Part shown: one piece after another, positions 1-15,000 of the stretch
Layout of the letters: each line of letters starts with the position of its first letter
How positions within the stretch are numbered: the first letter of the stretch is position 1
Assembly (NCBI GenBank): GCA_034687125.1
Contig: JAQGBZ010000214.1
Coordinates: 44,625 to 108,624, forward strand
Source of the DNA: Neelides folsomi
Lineage: Eukaryota > Arthropoda > Collembola > Neelipleona > Neelidae
DNA length: 64,000 nucleotides
Reading direction: 5' to 3'
Program-made: the position numbers and the translations under genes
The notes under the pieces: generated by a model
Seen by the model: only the letters and a program-made list of their open reading frames with translations
Databases searched by the model: none
Told to the model about the DNA's origin: nothing

Positions 1-97
1 CTGCACACCTCGTTCCATGTCTGTTGCTGTCTGTGAGGTCATATGTCGGCATTGGATCTTGGTCCAGACTGTTCACGTCATAGCTTGCCAACGGATC
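1..97 (-). CDS. Convertase exon: catalytic histidine (cut by window edge)
   Basis: 32 codons plus one base, starting in phase 0 after a TTTCCAG acceptor. It begins [10 protein letters not shown] and reaches [10 protein letters not shown], where His (residue 233) is the catalytic histidine. The family normally continues with GEVAA, so the exon runs past position 1. DPMPTYD next to [10 protein letters not shown] is furin-type; PC2 has a clearly different sequence here. Confidence 0.94.
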
Positions 98-3000
98 CTG
101 GAAAACAATAATAAATAAAAAATGGAAAAGTCAGGAAATTCATTCTTCATTCATTCATTCTCCCTTTTTACGAGGCTCATTTGACAATTGAGGACTTCAA
201 ATGAAACCCAGGGAGCAATAAACTCCTTTGTCTCTTTATTCAGAAAGGAACATAAACCTCGTGAAGAGACACAGACACATAATAATAAAAAAATTTAAGT
301 ATGAGAGATGGATGAGGAAGGAAGCGACTTTCCAAAGGGTTGGAATAAAATGCCCCAAAAGGAGGTTTACAAAAAATTCCTAACCATTTGCCCAATAAGT
401 AAGTATAAAGAAAATAAAGATAGTTAAGGAATAAGTGAAGGTGACGCGGAACAAACCGCGATTGTTCCTTCACTAGAAGGAGATCTCCGCGAGCCTTCCG
501 CTCTCCTCTCACTCAACCCATTCCCATTCCATATGGACGAAAGACTTCTTTTGTGAGGGCGAGGAAGGCCCATAAAGAGAACCTATAAACCCCAGAGATC
601 CGACAAATTATGCTCCTTTCCCTACATTTTAGGAATGGCTATAAAGGCCAGAATGGCCTCTTTCACTCAAACCCCGACTCCTGCTCAGAAACGAACATTA
701 ACCCGACCCAACAATCTCATCTCATTCCCAACATCTCGCCCCCATCACTGACACAATCTTGGGGATATCAACATATAATGTCATTATTCTCAAACCTCAT
801 CCTCACCGCCCATTCCCTTTCTTCATCATGACTTATAACATTTTATATTACAAAATTAGAACATTGTTTCTTTCCCTTCTTCATAAAATTCTTCATCGAT
901 TTACCCTCTGCATAAACAAGCTTTAAAAAACAATGTGGAATTTAATTAAGTTTATTATCATACTAAAACAAGATTCAGAATTTGATAAGAATATATTAAA
1001 TTCCCATTATAAATACTTGTGATTGTAATAAAAAAAGATCATAACTAAAAAGTTTGATAAAACATCACATTATGAAAGAAAAATAACTCATAAAAATAAC
1101 ATGAAAAATAACTCATAAAAATTGTAATTAAAGTTAAAAATAATTACCAAGCTATAACTAACCCGATTTTCAATTTTCGGCTTCTCATTCGGCTTCTCTC
1201 TCCCTCTCCTCGATGTAATAATTAATTACGCTCATAATAATACCTTTCTCAAATTGGTTATAAAGTGAAAGGAATATTAAATCCATGAATCTCCTACAAG
1301 TGTAGATGTCAAAGGGAGGAGGTTGGAAGCAAATCGGAGAAAGCCCACAGAGAGGGCCAAAACCAGTGAAAAGTGAAGAACAAAGGACAGGATTTACAAC
1401 TCGAGTGGGTGAGCAATAAAGGTGGGAGTAGAAAGTTCAATTACTCTTCTACGACCCGCCCCAGAATTCCTCTCCTTGGACAAAAGAAGGAATTGCTCCC
1501 AACCCTACAGAGACTCTCTGAGAAAGAGAGAACTGACTTCAAATTGAAGTATAAACTAACTTCTTCCTTTCCAAGATGGACAGGCAACCTCGGGAGAAAC
1601 TAACAATAAGAAATTGAGGAGATTGTCCATAAAAAAAGTAAAATCTCTCTCCTCAATCCCAAGACCCAATTCCTATGTGTACACAGAGGCTTGAGAATTT
1701 AAACGGTAAAAGCTCTCTTTAAATTCCCTTTTCAATTCCCAGTCTTGTACCCAAAAGAAAGGAGCAAACAGTGCAAGTTCTTTATCCAATTTTCAACAAG
1801 TATTATTTACATTATATGTGTGTTGATCTATCCTCAAATTCCCTATTATCATATAGCAAAAATGCATTGAGGAGATTGCTGAGAGTGAATAAAATGTCGT
1901 CGTTCCGCTATTCTGATTTTAAAGCGGCTCTTCTCCTTCTTCCACTAAACCTTTTTTTACTTTATTCAACAAAGGCTAAGGGCTTATCTCTTTCTCACTT
2001 CTTTAGGGAAATCCTCGAATAGTTTACATCTCCTCGGATATGTGGGTGAATCTCACCGGGTTCGAAATTGGATAAAAACGAGAGAACCACTAGGGAATTG
2101 ATGGAAGAGGAGATCCTTCTTTGTTTTTCCTTCCATTTCCATTTAAATCGGTCATGTACCTGAGCCCTAATGCTCTTCTAACATTCACTTTATCCCAAGC
2201 TCAATCCTCTTATAAAAGCTATGAAAGTAACTTGTGGGTCCACACCTCAGCAAATCTCCATCATCGACTCAAATCACTCTTATTCAAATTTACTGACTAG
2301 GGGAATTGGGGGAAAAGTCAGGCGGTGAAAAAAGACTTGACCCATCCAGAGGTCTTCACATCTCCACATCTCTCCCTCTCCAATTCCTCCGATTTCTTCA
2401 ATCTGTAGAGAAGGCGTAAAAGGGAGAGAGAGGGCAAACCAATACATCCCGCACACCTGTCTCCTCCAAGAATTTCCATGGGATATTCCCTTCCAAATTA
2501 AATTCCCTTCTCCCTCCAACAAATCCAGTTTAGCGTCCAAATTCGAACGGAACTATCAAATATTCAGTTAGATCCGATCCGATTAAAAATCTCGAGATGA
2601 AAGGAACGCTCGCGTCTCCCTATAGAATTTTAATCATCCCATCAGTCCTCCTTAGCTCCCCTTATCACGTAACTAGGAAAGTGAGGCAATAAGTCTTGTT
2701 CCGAAATGGATTTTCTCCTCATCCGAAACGCCGTTCACCTACCCTTTAAATCCACTTCACACACAAGGGACATGTGCATCTCCGGAACAAGTGAATGTTG
2801 AGTAAGGTACAGAAATCCCTAGTATACAATATAACATGCCACCTCTCCCTTCAACATTGTAGAGATGTCGAGGGAAATTTGGGAGTTCCTCAAGGGGAAG
2901 GGAACAAATGAGCCTCCGCTTTCTCACGGCCCAAGAATCTTTCCCACAAAGAGATTGAATGTCGAAGAAGTATACAAACTCAAGAATTTAAAGTAAGAGG

Positions 3001-6000
3001 AATCGTCCCAGCCATTGGAAATTGTTGAGAAATTCATCTTTCTCTCCCCTTTAATTTAAATCGAAGACGCACACCAAACACACAAACATCCAATACCTGT
3101 CCCCTTAAAGTGAGAATGAAAATACCTCACCCACCTCATAAATTCCATTGCCGTAAGCATACGCATTCTACGTAAAGCTTTAAAGTTTAAACGTTTAGAG
3201 ACTTTGGGCTTTGATGCATTTTATCAACAAATAGAGAACTCCATACATTCGCGCTTTTAACTCCAAATGGCTCCTTTTATTTTCCTTGCTTCTCAACTGA
3301 TACTCTGAAACTAGTAAGTAAGATATTATAATTTCAAAAGAAATCCAAAGAATTCTTTCTAAAAAAACAAGCCCACGAGGGAACGCCAAGGGACTCGTAA
3401 ATTTAACCGTATTTCATTCAAAGCAACAAAACTAGATTATATTTACATTTCAACATTTCTATCATTCTCTCCAAACTTTTACATCTTTAATGTTCTTTCC
3501 ATGTTATTGCATCGTTTAAAGACATTAATGTAGCATTCGATATAACTTGAATGAGGATGTGAAACATTCTTCAACAAAAAGAATTTCTGGGACTAAAAGG
3601 AGGCTAAAATTTCCAAATTCTTTTGCAACTGGAGTAGAAAGAATGAGACCCGTGAAGTCGTGAAGTTTCTTAATAATGTTTCTTTTTTAAAATTAAAAAA
3701 TACTCTCTTAAGTGTATCCTTCAAGCTTCATTCCTTCTTCATTTAACCCAAACGAGTGTTAAAAACAAGGAATTCTGAATTGGAAGTTGAAAAATTGAAT
3801 AATGAAGTTAGCTCATTTAATGCAAATTAATTCATCTGAAAACAAACAAGGAAAGTTGGGAAAGAATATTTTCAAGTCAGTGGAGTGAAGCTTTAATCAT
3901 AGAATAATTTTCTTCTCGACTCCCATTTACCATAATTAAGATAAATTCCGCATATCAGGAATAGGACAAAGTAATCCGGTCAGGTTCAGCTGCTAAATTA
4001 ATAAGTAGAGAAGAGTAAGTCTGGGATTAAGGAACCAGAGTCATTAACCACACAAACATACCCTTTAACAAATCCACTAACGCCATTAATATCAACTATG
4101 AGCTATAAAAATAATGGGCAACTTTCGAGTCTACCTTCATCTCCTAATTATTTTTCCAAGATCCTCCCTGTCTCATCTATTTCTATTCCCTTTATTATCA
4201 GTGGGCATGTTAAGGAGGCTTTAGGTCATTAGCCCCTAAAATACGACATCCCACCTACCATTCCTCCTATTAAACCTCCCACCTTTAATAAAAATAAAAA
4301 AAAGTTATTTCCGATTTAATGAATAATAAATTTCAATAAAAGGCTTGTGGGAAAAATAACACGCTGGTTGAATGGGTCGAAGACAATCGAGAAAATTGCC
4401 GTTGGACATCTCAAACTCTCCCTGACACTGACATGAAAGTCCGGGGGAAAGTTATTGAGGAATCCACTTTATTCCACCCATCGGGACATGAATGGATCCA
4501 TCAAAACAATATAGGAGAAGGAGAACTTCCTCCCCAGCTTCCTCTTCCTAAGTAATAATGAGTAAAGTCAGGTCGTTCCGGTCTCTTCCACTCCTATGGA
4601 AAACTTTCTCCAAAGATCACATTGCCGATGATGATTGAGGAGAATTGAGGAGTTTGGGCGATAAGTAGCTCAATTTAACTCCTTACAAATATGAGCAGGA
4701 GACCGTTCACCTTCATCCACACTTCCGAATTGTAAGTAAGAATAATTTCCCATTCCTTCCAGAACAGACGCAGGCGAGGGGAGTCGTAATCAAGATGAGT
4801 GGAATGACACTCGAGAAGAATGCCATAGGAAATGGGAGTTTACGCCTCACACTTCCCAAACCATTCACTCATCCTTAATATTACTTCTTCTCTATTTCAT
4901 ATTCTAGGAAGATGGTACTTATAATAGCATTGAATCCAACTCGACATTTTCACGAGCTTCATCTTAATGAGAGTGTCAAGATGTGATCCATATGAGATTA
5001 TTATATGTATTTATATGATGTTACTCCACGTGCCTCATGTAATGATTTTCAATCATTGAATAGCACTTGGCATTAACTATGAATGGGAAAAAAATCCCAA
5101 AATAAGTGATTATAAAAATATAGGTTTATACAAAAATGCTCTTAAATTATTAAAAGATTTAAAATCTGAGTTTAATAACCTTTAAAAAACGAGATTTAAA
5201 AACCAAAATAGAATGAAAATGACAATAGGAAGAATCAACAATGATTACAAAAATTGACGCTTATTAAAAATGTAACAGATAAGTGCCTGGATCTCATCTT
5301 TCAATTCCTCTCTTTCCTTGGCTGTAAATGATGAATGGGGAGAGGATGTCTCGATGTCTGTGTCTTTTCCTTCCTATCTCAAAAATTCCTTCGAGACCCT
5401 CATGAATTATTCGTCAAGTCACCTTTTTAAAGGCAAGGACCGAGTGGTTCTTACTATGCTCTTTGAGGCCTTGTGGGAACCCAAGCGTATCCCAGTTAAA
5501 AATTGTCATTCACTCACAGTGGCTCGAGTTGAGTGGATCTGAGCCAAGCCTTGTCAGTCACTTCAACCTCCTATATTCCAAGACTGTCAAAAGTGGAGAA
5601 GCCCACAAAAAGAAAGTAAAAGGAGGTTTCTTCTCCTTCGCCAAAATGACGGCATCTTCGCAGAGCTTTCACTCTCTTTAAACATTCATGATATTGGCAT
5701 ATTGAGACGCAGGATGAGAAACGTCCGAGTGGAGAGCCAAAGGAGAAAACAGCAATTCTTTTCTTCGACCCTCCTCTTAATGCCTCAATTCAACTACTCG
5801 GAAAAATCTTAAATAAAAGAAAATTTTAAATATTCTGATACTAGGGGAAAATCTAAAGGAGCCTCAGAGTACAAGTGTGAAGAAAACAAAATTTACAACA
5901 CCCAGGCTCATAAATAATAGAAAAAGTATCTCCTGCGTAAATCTAACGAAAGTGCAAATCATTGCAAGTCGAGGGATCATAGAACACATTACACACACCC

Positions 6001-9000
6001 ATACACACAAACTCACCATCAGACACACGAACTCGTTGCACGTATAAGTTGGGGAGTCGCCGAAGTAGGAAATGAATCCATTGGATATATATCAGAACTC
6101 ATATATCTTCCTTCACCACTTTCCCCTATCCAATTTGATCTCTGACCCAAATTTTTATCTCTCTTCTCAGGTCCCCAAGTTTCCGAAAGACTTTTCTCCG
6201 GATTTACGGTCAGAAAACGGGTTTAATAACATTTCTAATGATCCAATAAACATGTCTAAAATCATTTCCGATATTTAAGGTTGATAAGCCCCTTCTCTTG
6301 AACCGAACCGGGTGATTCAAACTCTAAATTGAACCCAATGACAATTCAAAACTCCAATTCAACTCACTTATTAAGCTAATTATTCAAGCTGAATTGAGAA
6401 GGAGCTAGAGCTAAAACCACTACAGGAATATCTAGAAAGAGATATGGTTTAGAAATGAGTTTAAGCCGCTCCCAACGTCCCTTGGCTTTGTAAGCGGCGA
6501 ACATCTCTCTAGGAAACTATGTGTTACTCCACAAAATGAGTTAGGAAGTCAGACTTGCCGCGACTCGAAGCGAAGGCGAGCGAGAATCAGAGGAAATCGA
6601 CCAAATTTCTCTTCCTCACGCCACCAGAATAATAATCTTCACTCCATGCTCATGATGCAGATTCCCATGGTAGGATTTCTCTTATCTGAAACTCGTCCTC
6701 GGTCCTTCGTCCGCCCATACTTGTTCATCCAATGGACAGAGCCACAGAGTAGACCAAAAGGATCAAAGAAACACTCCCACCAATTTCTATATCTATACCT
6801 CTTCAATCTCGCCTTCCAATTTCGGAAAGTAAATCTTTAATCCCATCCTCCATCCCTTTCAAAACCATTGCTTTGGAATTCCACATGTTTCGCACTGGGA
6901 GAAAACACTTCTTATGAATCCAATTTACCTATGAGGGGTACAAAAACGAAAGGAAATAATCTCTTTATGCATCGCTTGTTGCGCTTCCACTGACGTGGAG
7001 GAATATTGAATGATTGAATTCCTGGAACACCTTATTGAGTGAGTCAATCAGACGGTTCATCCATCCATTAAGTTTATGATATAAGGGAAGCAATCAAAAC
7101 CGAGTCAGCAGAGAATTCCCCCTTTCACTCTACCATTTGGAGGGGAATTTCGTAATAATGTCAAGCCTCAATTTTCCTGCATGAGTGATGGGATGAAATT
7201 AAAGCAATAAACCATGAAGTTGAGAGGTTGACCACTTGCACTTTATAGCAATAAGTCAATTTTGACACAAGCTAAATATATTACCCATTGCTATTAATAA
7301 TATAAATGGAAAAGTGTCTACATTTTAATTGTAATTATTGTTTTCATAAAATCAACATAATTAGTTAAATATTTTAATTATAAATCGACGTCATTAATCG
7401 ACAAATATTCTTGTTAAATAATGTTAGTCATAATTTTCTCAATTACCTAAATATTATTTAGAATTTGATTGGCATTCGACTTTATATATCAAATATTTGA
7501 GCGTATTGTTAATTAGACTTGACAATTTAATAATAAAGTTACGCCCATCCCAAATGAATCAATAATTTAGCTAATAATTGTCAAATCTGACACAACTTTG
7601 CTACCTTTACTATTTGTATATGCATTACTCACACAATAAGAAAGTGCAGAAAGTAAATTATAAAGTGTTGATTTAGATATTTAAAACCACTTCATACTAA
7701 TAGAAGCATCTTCAATAAACAAGGGAGTGTAATTAATTATAAAAAGGAGAGAACTCAATTACTCTTTGGCTAATATTTATGTCAGTGAAAGAATGTGCAT
7801 GCATAGAGAAGAAAAAGATCAAAGCCATTTTCTCGCATAATATGTTTGCGATCTTAAACAAACAGGAAGAAAAAGCTTTAAATTCTCGTATCTACTATAC
7901 TACCTATGTAATATTGTAATACTACTTATGAAAAGGCGCTTAATTATATTCTTAAAATTCCTATCAAATTAAATAAAAAATGCGGTTCGTGATCCATTCT
8001 CACGTTATTTTTCGTTATTTGCTCAATTAGCATTTATGCATGTATAGTAATGTACTTAGTGAAGGATCAAAGTGGAGAGAAACAAACATTTCACTTTTTA
8101 TCTACAGAAAAGAAAGTTTAGGAATTCTTGAATGAAATAGTCGGATAAATCAAGTAGTTTGAGCTCAACCTTCTCGAGCTGAATAATTCTACAATAAAAC
8201 AAGAAGAGTGAAATCAAAGGAACCGTTGTAAATCTCAAATGACAAGGAATAACCCATCATAAAATTTGTTCCGTTTCCTTCGAGTGATTTTGAGTTTCAT
8301 ATCAGGGATTTTCCTCCTTTCTCTCTCTCTCAGTCAGCTTAACAAACTTTCCCATGAAGTTGTTCAAGCCTAGGAGCGTAGGAACTTTATGGTTAATGAA
8401 AAAGAGAAGGAAGGAGAGAAAGAAAATGAGCCTTACGTGCACAAACCATGAACATAGCATAAAATATAAAAGAGACTCCTAAGTGAGTTTACTTTACGAA
8501 TGAAATGAAAGATGTATGAGTAGGATTTGATTCACCATGACAAATCCTCTCCCTGTCCCGGCTAAGATAAGCACACACGAAATGAGTCAAATGAGAATCA
8601 TGGGCTCCAAAAGGCCAAGAGACACATTCACAAGAGAGGGAGATGTGAAAGTCAAACATCTTGAGAATAAGAAATGCTCCTCCTTACTTCCCCATCATAA
8701 TCAATGTCAACTTCCTGGGTCGTGGGAGAAGGAGACATGAAAGAGAGAATCCATCCCACATTTTTTCCTTCTCAAGACCACAATTTAATGCGATGCATAT
8801 GGAGTGACAGTACCGGGAAGAGTACAAGGGACGCGGAGTGTGTACAACTTTTATAGTACGTATATTTATGTTCTCTTTTTGGGTTCTCAATTTGCATCTT
8901 CCACAATCCAATATCTACCCCTCTTTTATCAAATCCGAAACAGGAAGAACAAGCCTTGAATCTGAATGTGGCTCAAAAGAGAAGATCCTTTACATCCTTA

Positions 9001-12000
9001 ATATGGCCATATTCTCCTCTCCGAGATAGCAAAAATAGTAAGGTTACTCTTCTCCCCAGCTCACACGACTTCCTCCGCCGAACGTCATTTCAAGAGATAT
9101 GTACATATGCATTCAGTTCCAGACCCCGGATTGGCTTCATTTCATCGAGAGGAAAGTTGTTCAACCCGTTCATCCGACCAACATTCTACTCTTCCTATCT
9201 CTCCTGATATGGGAAGAATGTCCTTAGCTCCTTCTCTCCTTTGCATGTGAAAATGTCTTGGAGTTATTCAAGGGCTTTCTCTCTATCCAGTATATATCAG
9301 GGTGTTTTCCAGGTCCTATAAGCTCGTGGTTAGCTGTGACCAAAGTGAATGGATCGTCCTCTTGTCTCCCCCATCTTTCGATGAGTGGAGATGGAACCCA
9401 CGAGGCTTTTAGCTTCGTTCGTGCCGCAGAACCTCTTAAACTTCCAGCTCTCACGCCGCCCTCAATTACACTCCTTACTCCTTCTCGAGATATTTCCATA
9501 CAGGAGAATCTCTTCAGTACGAGGAGAATTTGAGAATTCCTAAACAAAACAGCGGAAATAGTTACCATCTTAGACTCAAACTCACCGCCTATTTGCGAGA
9601 GATCAGAGGAAATGGCCCTAACTACATAATAGTTTTAAAGAGGATGGAGCCAGTGAGTTAAGGAGAATATTCGAATTCAAAGGAAAATCACGTTCGTGTA
9701 ATAAGTTTCATCAATGAAGTATCTCAAGAGCCATTGGAAGGGAAAGTTGGAGGAACGCATTTTAGGGAACACACTCTTTCCTTAAAGACAATTTAAGATG
9801 ATATGCAGAATCGCTTATGGCATTCTCAACTCCTCTTTCCTACCTCCGTCGAGACACCGCATTTCCCACGGATTCCTCTTTCACATTCGAATAGTAATAT
9901 AAACTTCGTCCGTTGGCATGTAGGGAAATAGAAGAAGTTTGTTCGGGAGTAGTGGTGCGTATGATGAGATCGTTGAGACCCGCGCTCACGATCGGCACAC
10001 TTATATATTACTCTTCAACTTGAGAGAAATGTTCACATTAGGAGGAGGAGTAATTGGACTTACATAGTTTCGAATAATATCCGGATGATCTTTCTCCAAT
10101 CCATCATCAAGAATGGTGACCACAATCCCCTTCCCAGTAATTCCGTCTCCCCATGCTTCGTTCACGTTCATGTCCAGGGCTGCTCCTCGGTTCTGAAAGA
10201 AAGAAAAAAGAGATGTTGTAAGAAGATGAAGACAAATTGGAGAAATCTGCTCCTTCCACAGCTAAAGCGCTAAACCAATCATCTTTTCGACAGATCATCA
10301 ATTCCCTCATTCCACCAGAATCCCGCCGTTGTGAAATGTGAATTCGTACAGCTTAGGAAATTTGGGATAAATTACTAGGCATTTTATGATAAGTGTGAAC
10401 GGCATGACTCCTCCTGTCGAACCCTCATGCTTGCTTTCTCGCTCCATTTTATGACAAGGGATCGAGGTTATAATAAAATCCTACCTTTACACTCTTTATT
10501 CTTATAAATCTCATCCGATTAACCAAGTTGAGTATGATCCGTTCGCATAGTTATAAATCAACATTAAGTACCCTGCTCGAGTCCAAGGGATGTAATTTAA
10601 GTTTGTGCTCCAGTCATCACTTTCACTTCCCTTTCACATCTCCTCACTCATGGGGAAGTCAAAGGAAAAGTTTTGAAAACCACGCACACCGATTAGGAGC
10701 TTCTTCAAAACCTCGACAAAGAAGCGGAATGAATTTGAACACCAATCTCCTATCTCTCCCACCACATGAGTTATAGCCGGTTGAGTCAAAGGTATCAACT
10801 TATGACATAATGTATGGGCTCGGACGTGGTCGACGGAGACACGCCGACTCTCCATACAACAAAAACTCCCACACGAAAAGAAATTTATCAAAAGGAGCAG
10901 AATGGCGAAGGAGGAAAACCAGAAACTAACTCACTAAAAATGTCTCTCTCCACACGTCGACTAAATTCATTCCTCGAAGCTGACACTTTTACCCAACTTA
11001 ACATTGTCCTGAGGAAAGCTGGGAAACTGAGACGAAGAGAGAGAAAATAAAAACATACACAGGTATTAAGCACCAGCTCCATCCTTCAATAATAAATAAA
11101 GTATCTATGTGTCAACTAACAAGCCTGTCTCGGATTATTTATGTTCTTGAGAGGTTAATAAAGGAGCGATAAATCCTAAACCCTTCATATTACAAAACAT
11201 CCTAACAAATATCACTAAATACAGAGAGCATATGTGGAAAATCGTGATAAACTGGATAATATGAAATTATTCCATTTCACAAACAATTTCACGTTAAAAA
11301 ACAAATACAATGGTCGAATTTTATTCCTAAATGTTACAATTTTATATCATAATGCTGCAATATTATTCCAAAATACCTAAACTTTCCATTTCAAGGAATA
11401 CAAATCCGCCTTTCATTGAAGTCTCTCGAGAGTCTTAAGAAAATAGAAACTTCTCCAGCCCAAAAAATGAGAATAGAAATAAATAAAAATCTTATCGTTT
11501 GACTCGAAGCGTAAGGGAAAGCCCTTGGGAGTCAAATTCTTCATTTCATCGTCTCTGGCTCTCCATAACTTTCACTCCTGTCTCAGATAATCTGCCAGGA
11601 GGGTTGAGAATTTGGCTGATAGGAAATCTGACTAGGGCGAGATAGAAGGAGTAAAACATGAATTGTCCCTAATCCTCCCCACTGATTCCCCAACACTCAC
11701 TGAAAACAGATCTCCCAAAGTTCCTCCAACAAAATCCCAAAACAAAGAAGGAATTCATCAAAATACACGCACATGCTATATTTTCATATCTAATTTCCAT
11801 CAGAAAGACCCAAACGTATCTTTATCATCCAGAGGAATATGTGAAAGTGGGAGTGGAAATATGAAGAACGATAGTTGAATGTGAATAAATTTCCAACGGA
11901 AGTCCCAACTTCCCCCTTCCTTCTCTTCCTTCCCCATATTCAAATAACTCAACCCTTGGCACTGTGCTCAACGTCTCAAGAGTATCAAAAAGGGAATAAA

Positions 12001-15000
12001 GCACCTCGGAGAAGTCCACCGACAATTTGCATTACCACATTCATCCTTTGACTCTCATCAGAGCGAAAAGGATTTATTCTCCTGATTGTTCTGAATATGG
12101 CGAATATGCAAATATATTCTGAGATTATGCTTAATAACTATTATACTCAGTTCTCAAGTTCTTAATTCCCTTTCACAAATCCCATTTTCACAGAAGAGAG
12201 ACGTTAAGGCTCGAGAGCCAAATACACATTAAAAGCATTTCAAATTACGAAGCTTAGAAATACTACAGATGTCTTGTTTGTTTTGGTTTATGGAAAGAGA
12301 TATCCTTTACATATCTCCTTCTCCAAACTGTTCATTATTTCTCAAGAAAATTGTTTAATACTCCCAAGCTTTAGGTAGTTTATGACAGGGCTGCTTAAGT
12401 AGGCTCATTACCCAAATTGTTTTCCTTTTCCCGCCTTCCCTTCTCTTGAACAATTAACGAGGTATCCTTAATGGTTCGACTTATCCAAACAGCCCCATGC
12501 CCCCAAATTGTAACAAGTTAAAGGATTGAATCTGTACTTGACAAAAGTAATCAGAGTTTAATAGTAAACCCTAATTATCTTGTCCTGTAATTACCTTTAA
12601 CTTACAACAAATTCCTCTCAATCTGGTGCATTAAAAGGTTCATTATTTAAACAAAATAATGGGCCCTGTCTCCCAAACTTTAACCTTTATACTTATTTTA
12701 ATGGTAAATTACGCTGAAAATTAAGAGTATCAATAAATATCAAAAGACTCATAACTATTAAAGAATGCAATTCCAGTAGTTTAATAATAAACCACCCATA
12801 AAATGTATTACAAGTATATACCAACTTATAAACTCCACTTTAGCCATTCCTTTATACTGAAAATACTGATAAATGAGTTAATAGTAAACAAATATAAATA
12901 ATAAGATCAAGATAGATTCTTGTAAAGTGTATACAAAGATATATAAAGATATAAAACTAGACTGAAGTAAATAGAAATATTAATAATGCTTCAAGAAAGA
13001 GCCAACTGAACCACATATAAGGTATATATTATCACGTAAATATTTGTAAGAGCTGAGAGGCTTCTCGAAAGACTCCTCAATCTTAAGAGTGGAGTTTGGA
13101 TAAAAGGCCCGCTCCGTCTCATCCCCACATTATTCACACTCAAAATCTATTAATCGATTCCCATTCCTTTCTCCTAACCCACACTTCATTTCCATATATC
13201 ATTGTGGGAATCCTTAAAGCACATCTTCTTAAGCCCCACTATTATGCTCCCAACACAACCTCCAAGATTGGGGATAGAGCTTCCTTGTTCCCTCGTCCTC
13301 AATATTAATTTCATATTCAAATCTCTCCTTGTCAGACGCAGACAATGAGTCCTTTGAAAATCAAACAAACCGCGCTCTGAAACTTCGAACCGTCTCTCGT
13401 GATATTCGAGATCAATTCCCTTCGTCCCATTAAAAAATGAGAAATTAGTCCAAGTGGGTTTCTAGAAGCGAAAATGAAGTTCCGCAAGACGAAAGATGAA
13501 TCCTTAAAAGATTAACAAAGACCTGAACCTCTCATCACTTTTCCTCCCAACCCGCCCAAATGTTCGATATGAAACGACAAGACCGAAACTTCATAGAAAA
13601 CCCCAAAACTCAATTTCCTCTCTTGAAGCACACAAGCTCAATATTCATAGTAAATACATAGTACGAAATTCACAAGCTCAATATTCACTTATTATAAGAA
13701 TATTTACAACGCCTTTCATTAAGCTACTAACATACACGATGAAATGCTCACTTACACGATTCCATTCATCACGGTTCGTTTGTCCCGTGTAATTGAACGG
13801 AGTGAACTGAGTGGTATTATTAAGAAATCAGAGTGGAGTATCATATTGTATACATTTTCCTATAAATTCTCCAAAATTTCCCGGGATCTGGTGTAAAACC
13901 ACGATGTGAACTCCAACCCTACACCACTACCAATACCATCACGATGAGGATAAAAGTAAGAGCGGATGGGTTTCGTACCCAAGTTTTCGCCTACAACACA
14001 ATAAATCAAGTTCAAACGGCGGCTGCATCATTTTCTTCCTCGGAGCAGCAAATGACCCGTGAGTGTGATGCCATCACCCAAATGAAATTGGGGCTCTGCC
14101 GTGGGTCGAACTCCATTCCCATATAGTTACTTACTCTCTCCCACAACCGCCATATAACTACATAGTAAGCAGAGATCCAAAAGTGAGAGACCCAAACAAC
14201 TTCCACTACCACCATCAGACCCAACTCTCACTTTCGTCCCATTTCCTTCACACGTCTCCTCCTCATTCACATTTTCCCCTCATTCACCCTTCACACTCAA
14301 TTCAATACATTTCACTCCAAGACCTCAACCTCATCGAGAGTATAAAAGAAAGAATCGACTTCCATCAAAGGGAGAGAGCGAGAAGGAAGATCAGGCCCAT
14401 GTAATTTCCCCAAACTGAAGGAGATGGAGTGGTGGAATGGCGATGCATTAGGGAAAACATTAGGATTACTTTGATACTCTACCCGATACCCACTGTGGGA
14501 ATTCTTCAGCTTGTTTCCATTGAGAGAAGATACGACCCTTTTCTTATTTAACTCCACAGTTCGATTTTCATTCTCAACCAACTCAAACCACCTTCATTTA
14601 GAAAAACAAGAGAATGAAGGCCTTTTAAAATATATTGGATCACGCACTCTTGAGCTCAATACTCAAGGAACCTTTGGAATTGGTTTATTGGCTGGGCTCA
14701 TCGGGTTAATAGGGAAAGATAGGATGAAAGCAGATTGAGCCCTTTTCCCCATCAAGGGATCTGTTGATGGGCGTAAAGAAATGGAATCTTTACTTTCTCT
14801 CTCCTTTCATGGTTTCATAGCAAACCATGCATAAGATAAAATGTTGTTTGTTGTTCACAATAATATCCTCATCGATAGGGAATTTAGTGGGTGGAAATGA
14901 GCAGAACATGCCTTTCCACTCTCTTCCCTTCCTTCCTTGTCTACCTTAAAAAGGAGTTGATACTACAAATGGAAATAATAGAATCGAAATTGGAATTATG

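Noticed and set aside
9224-9568. 114-codon minus-strand frame overlapping a 91-codon plus-strand frame
   Set aside because: No recognisable family on either strand and no splice partners; a locally GC-richer stretch of intron gives long frames by chance.
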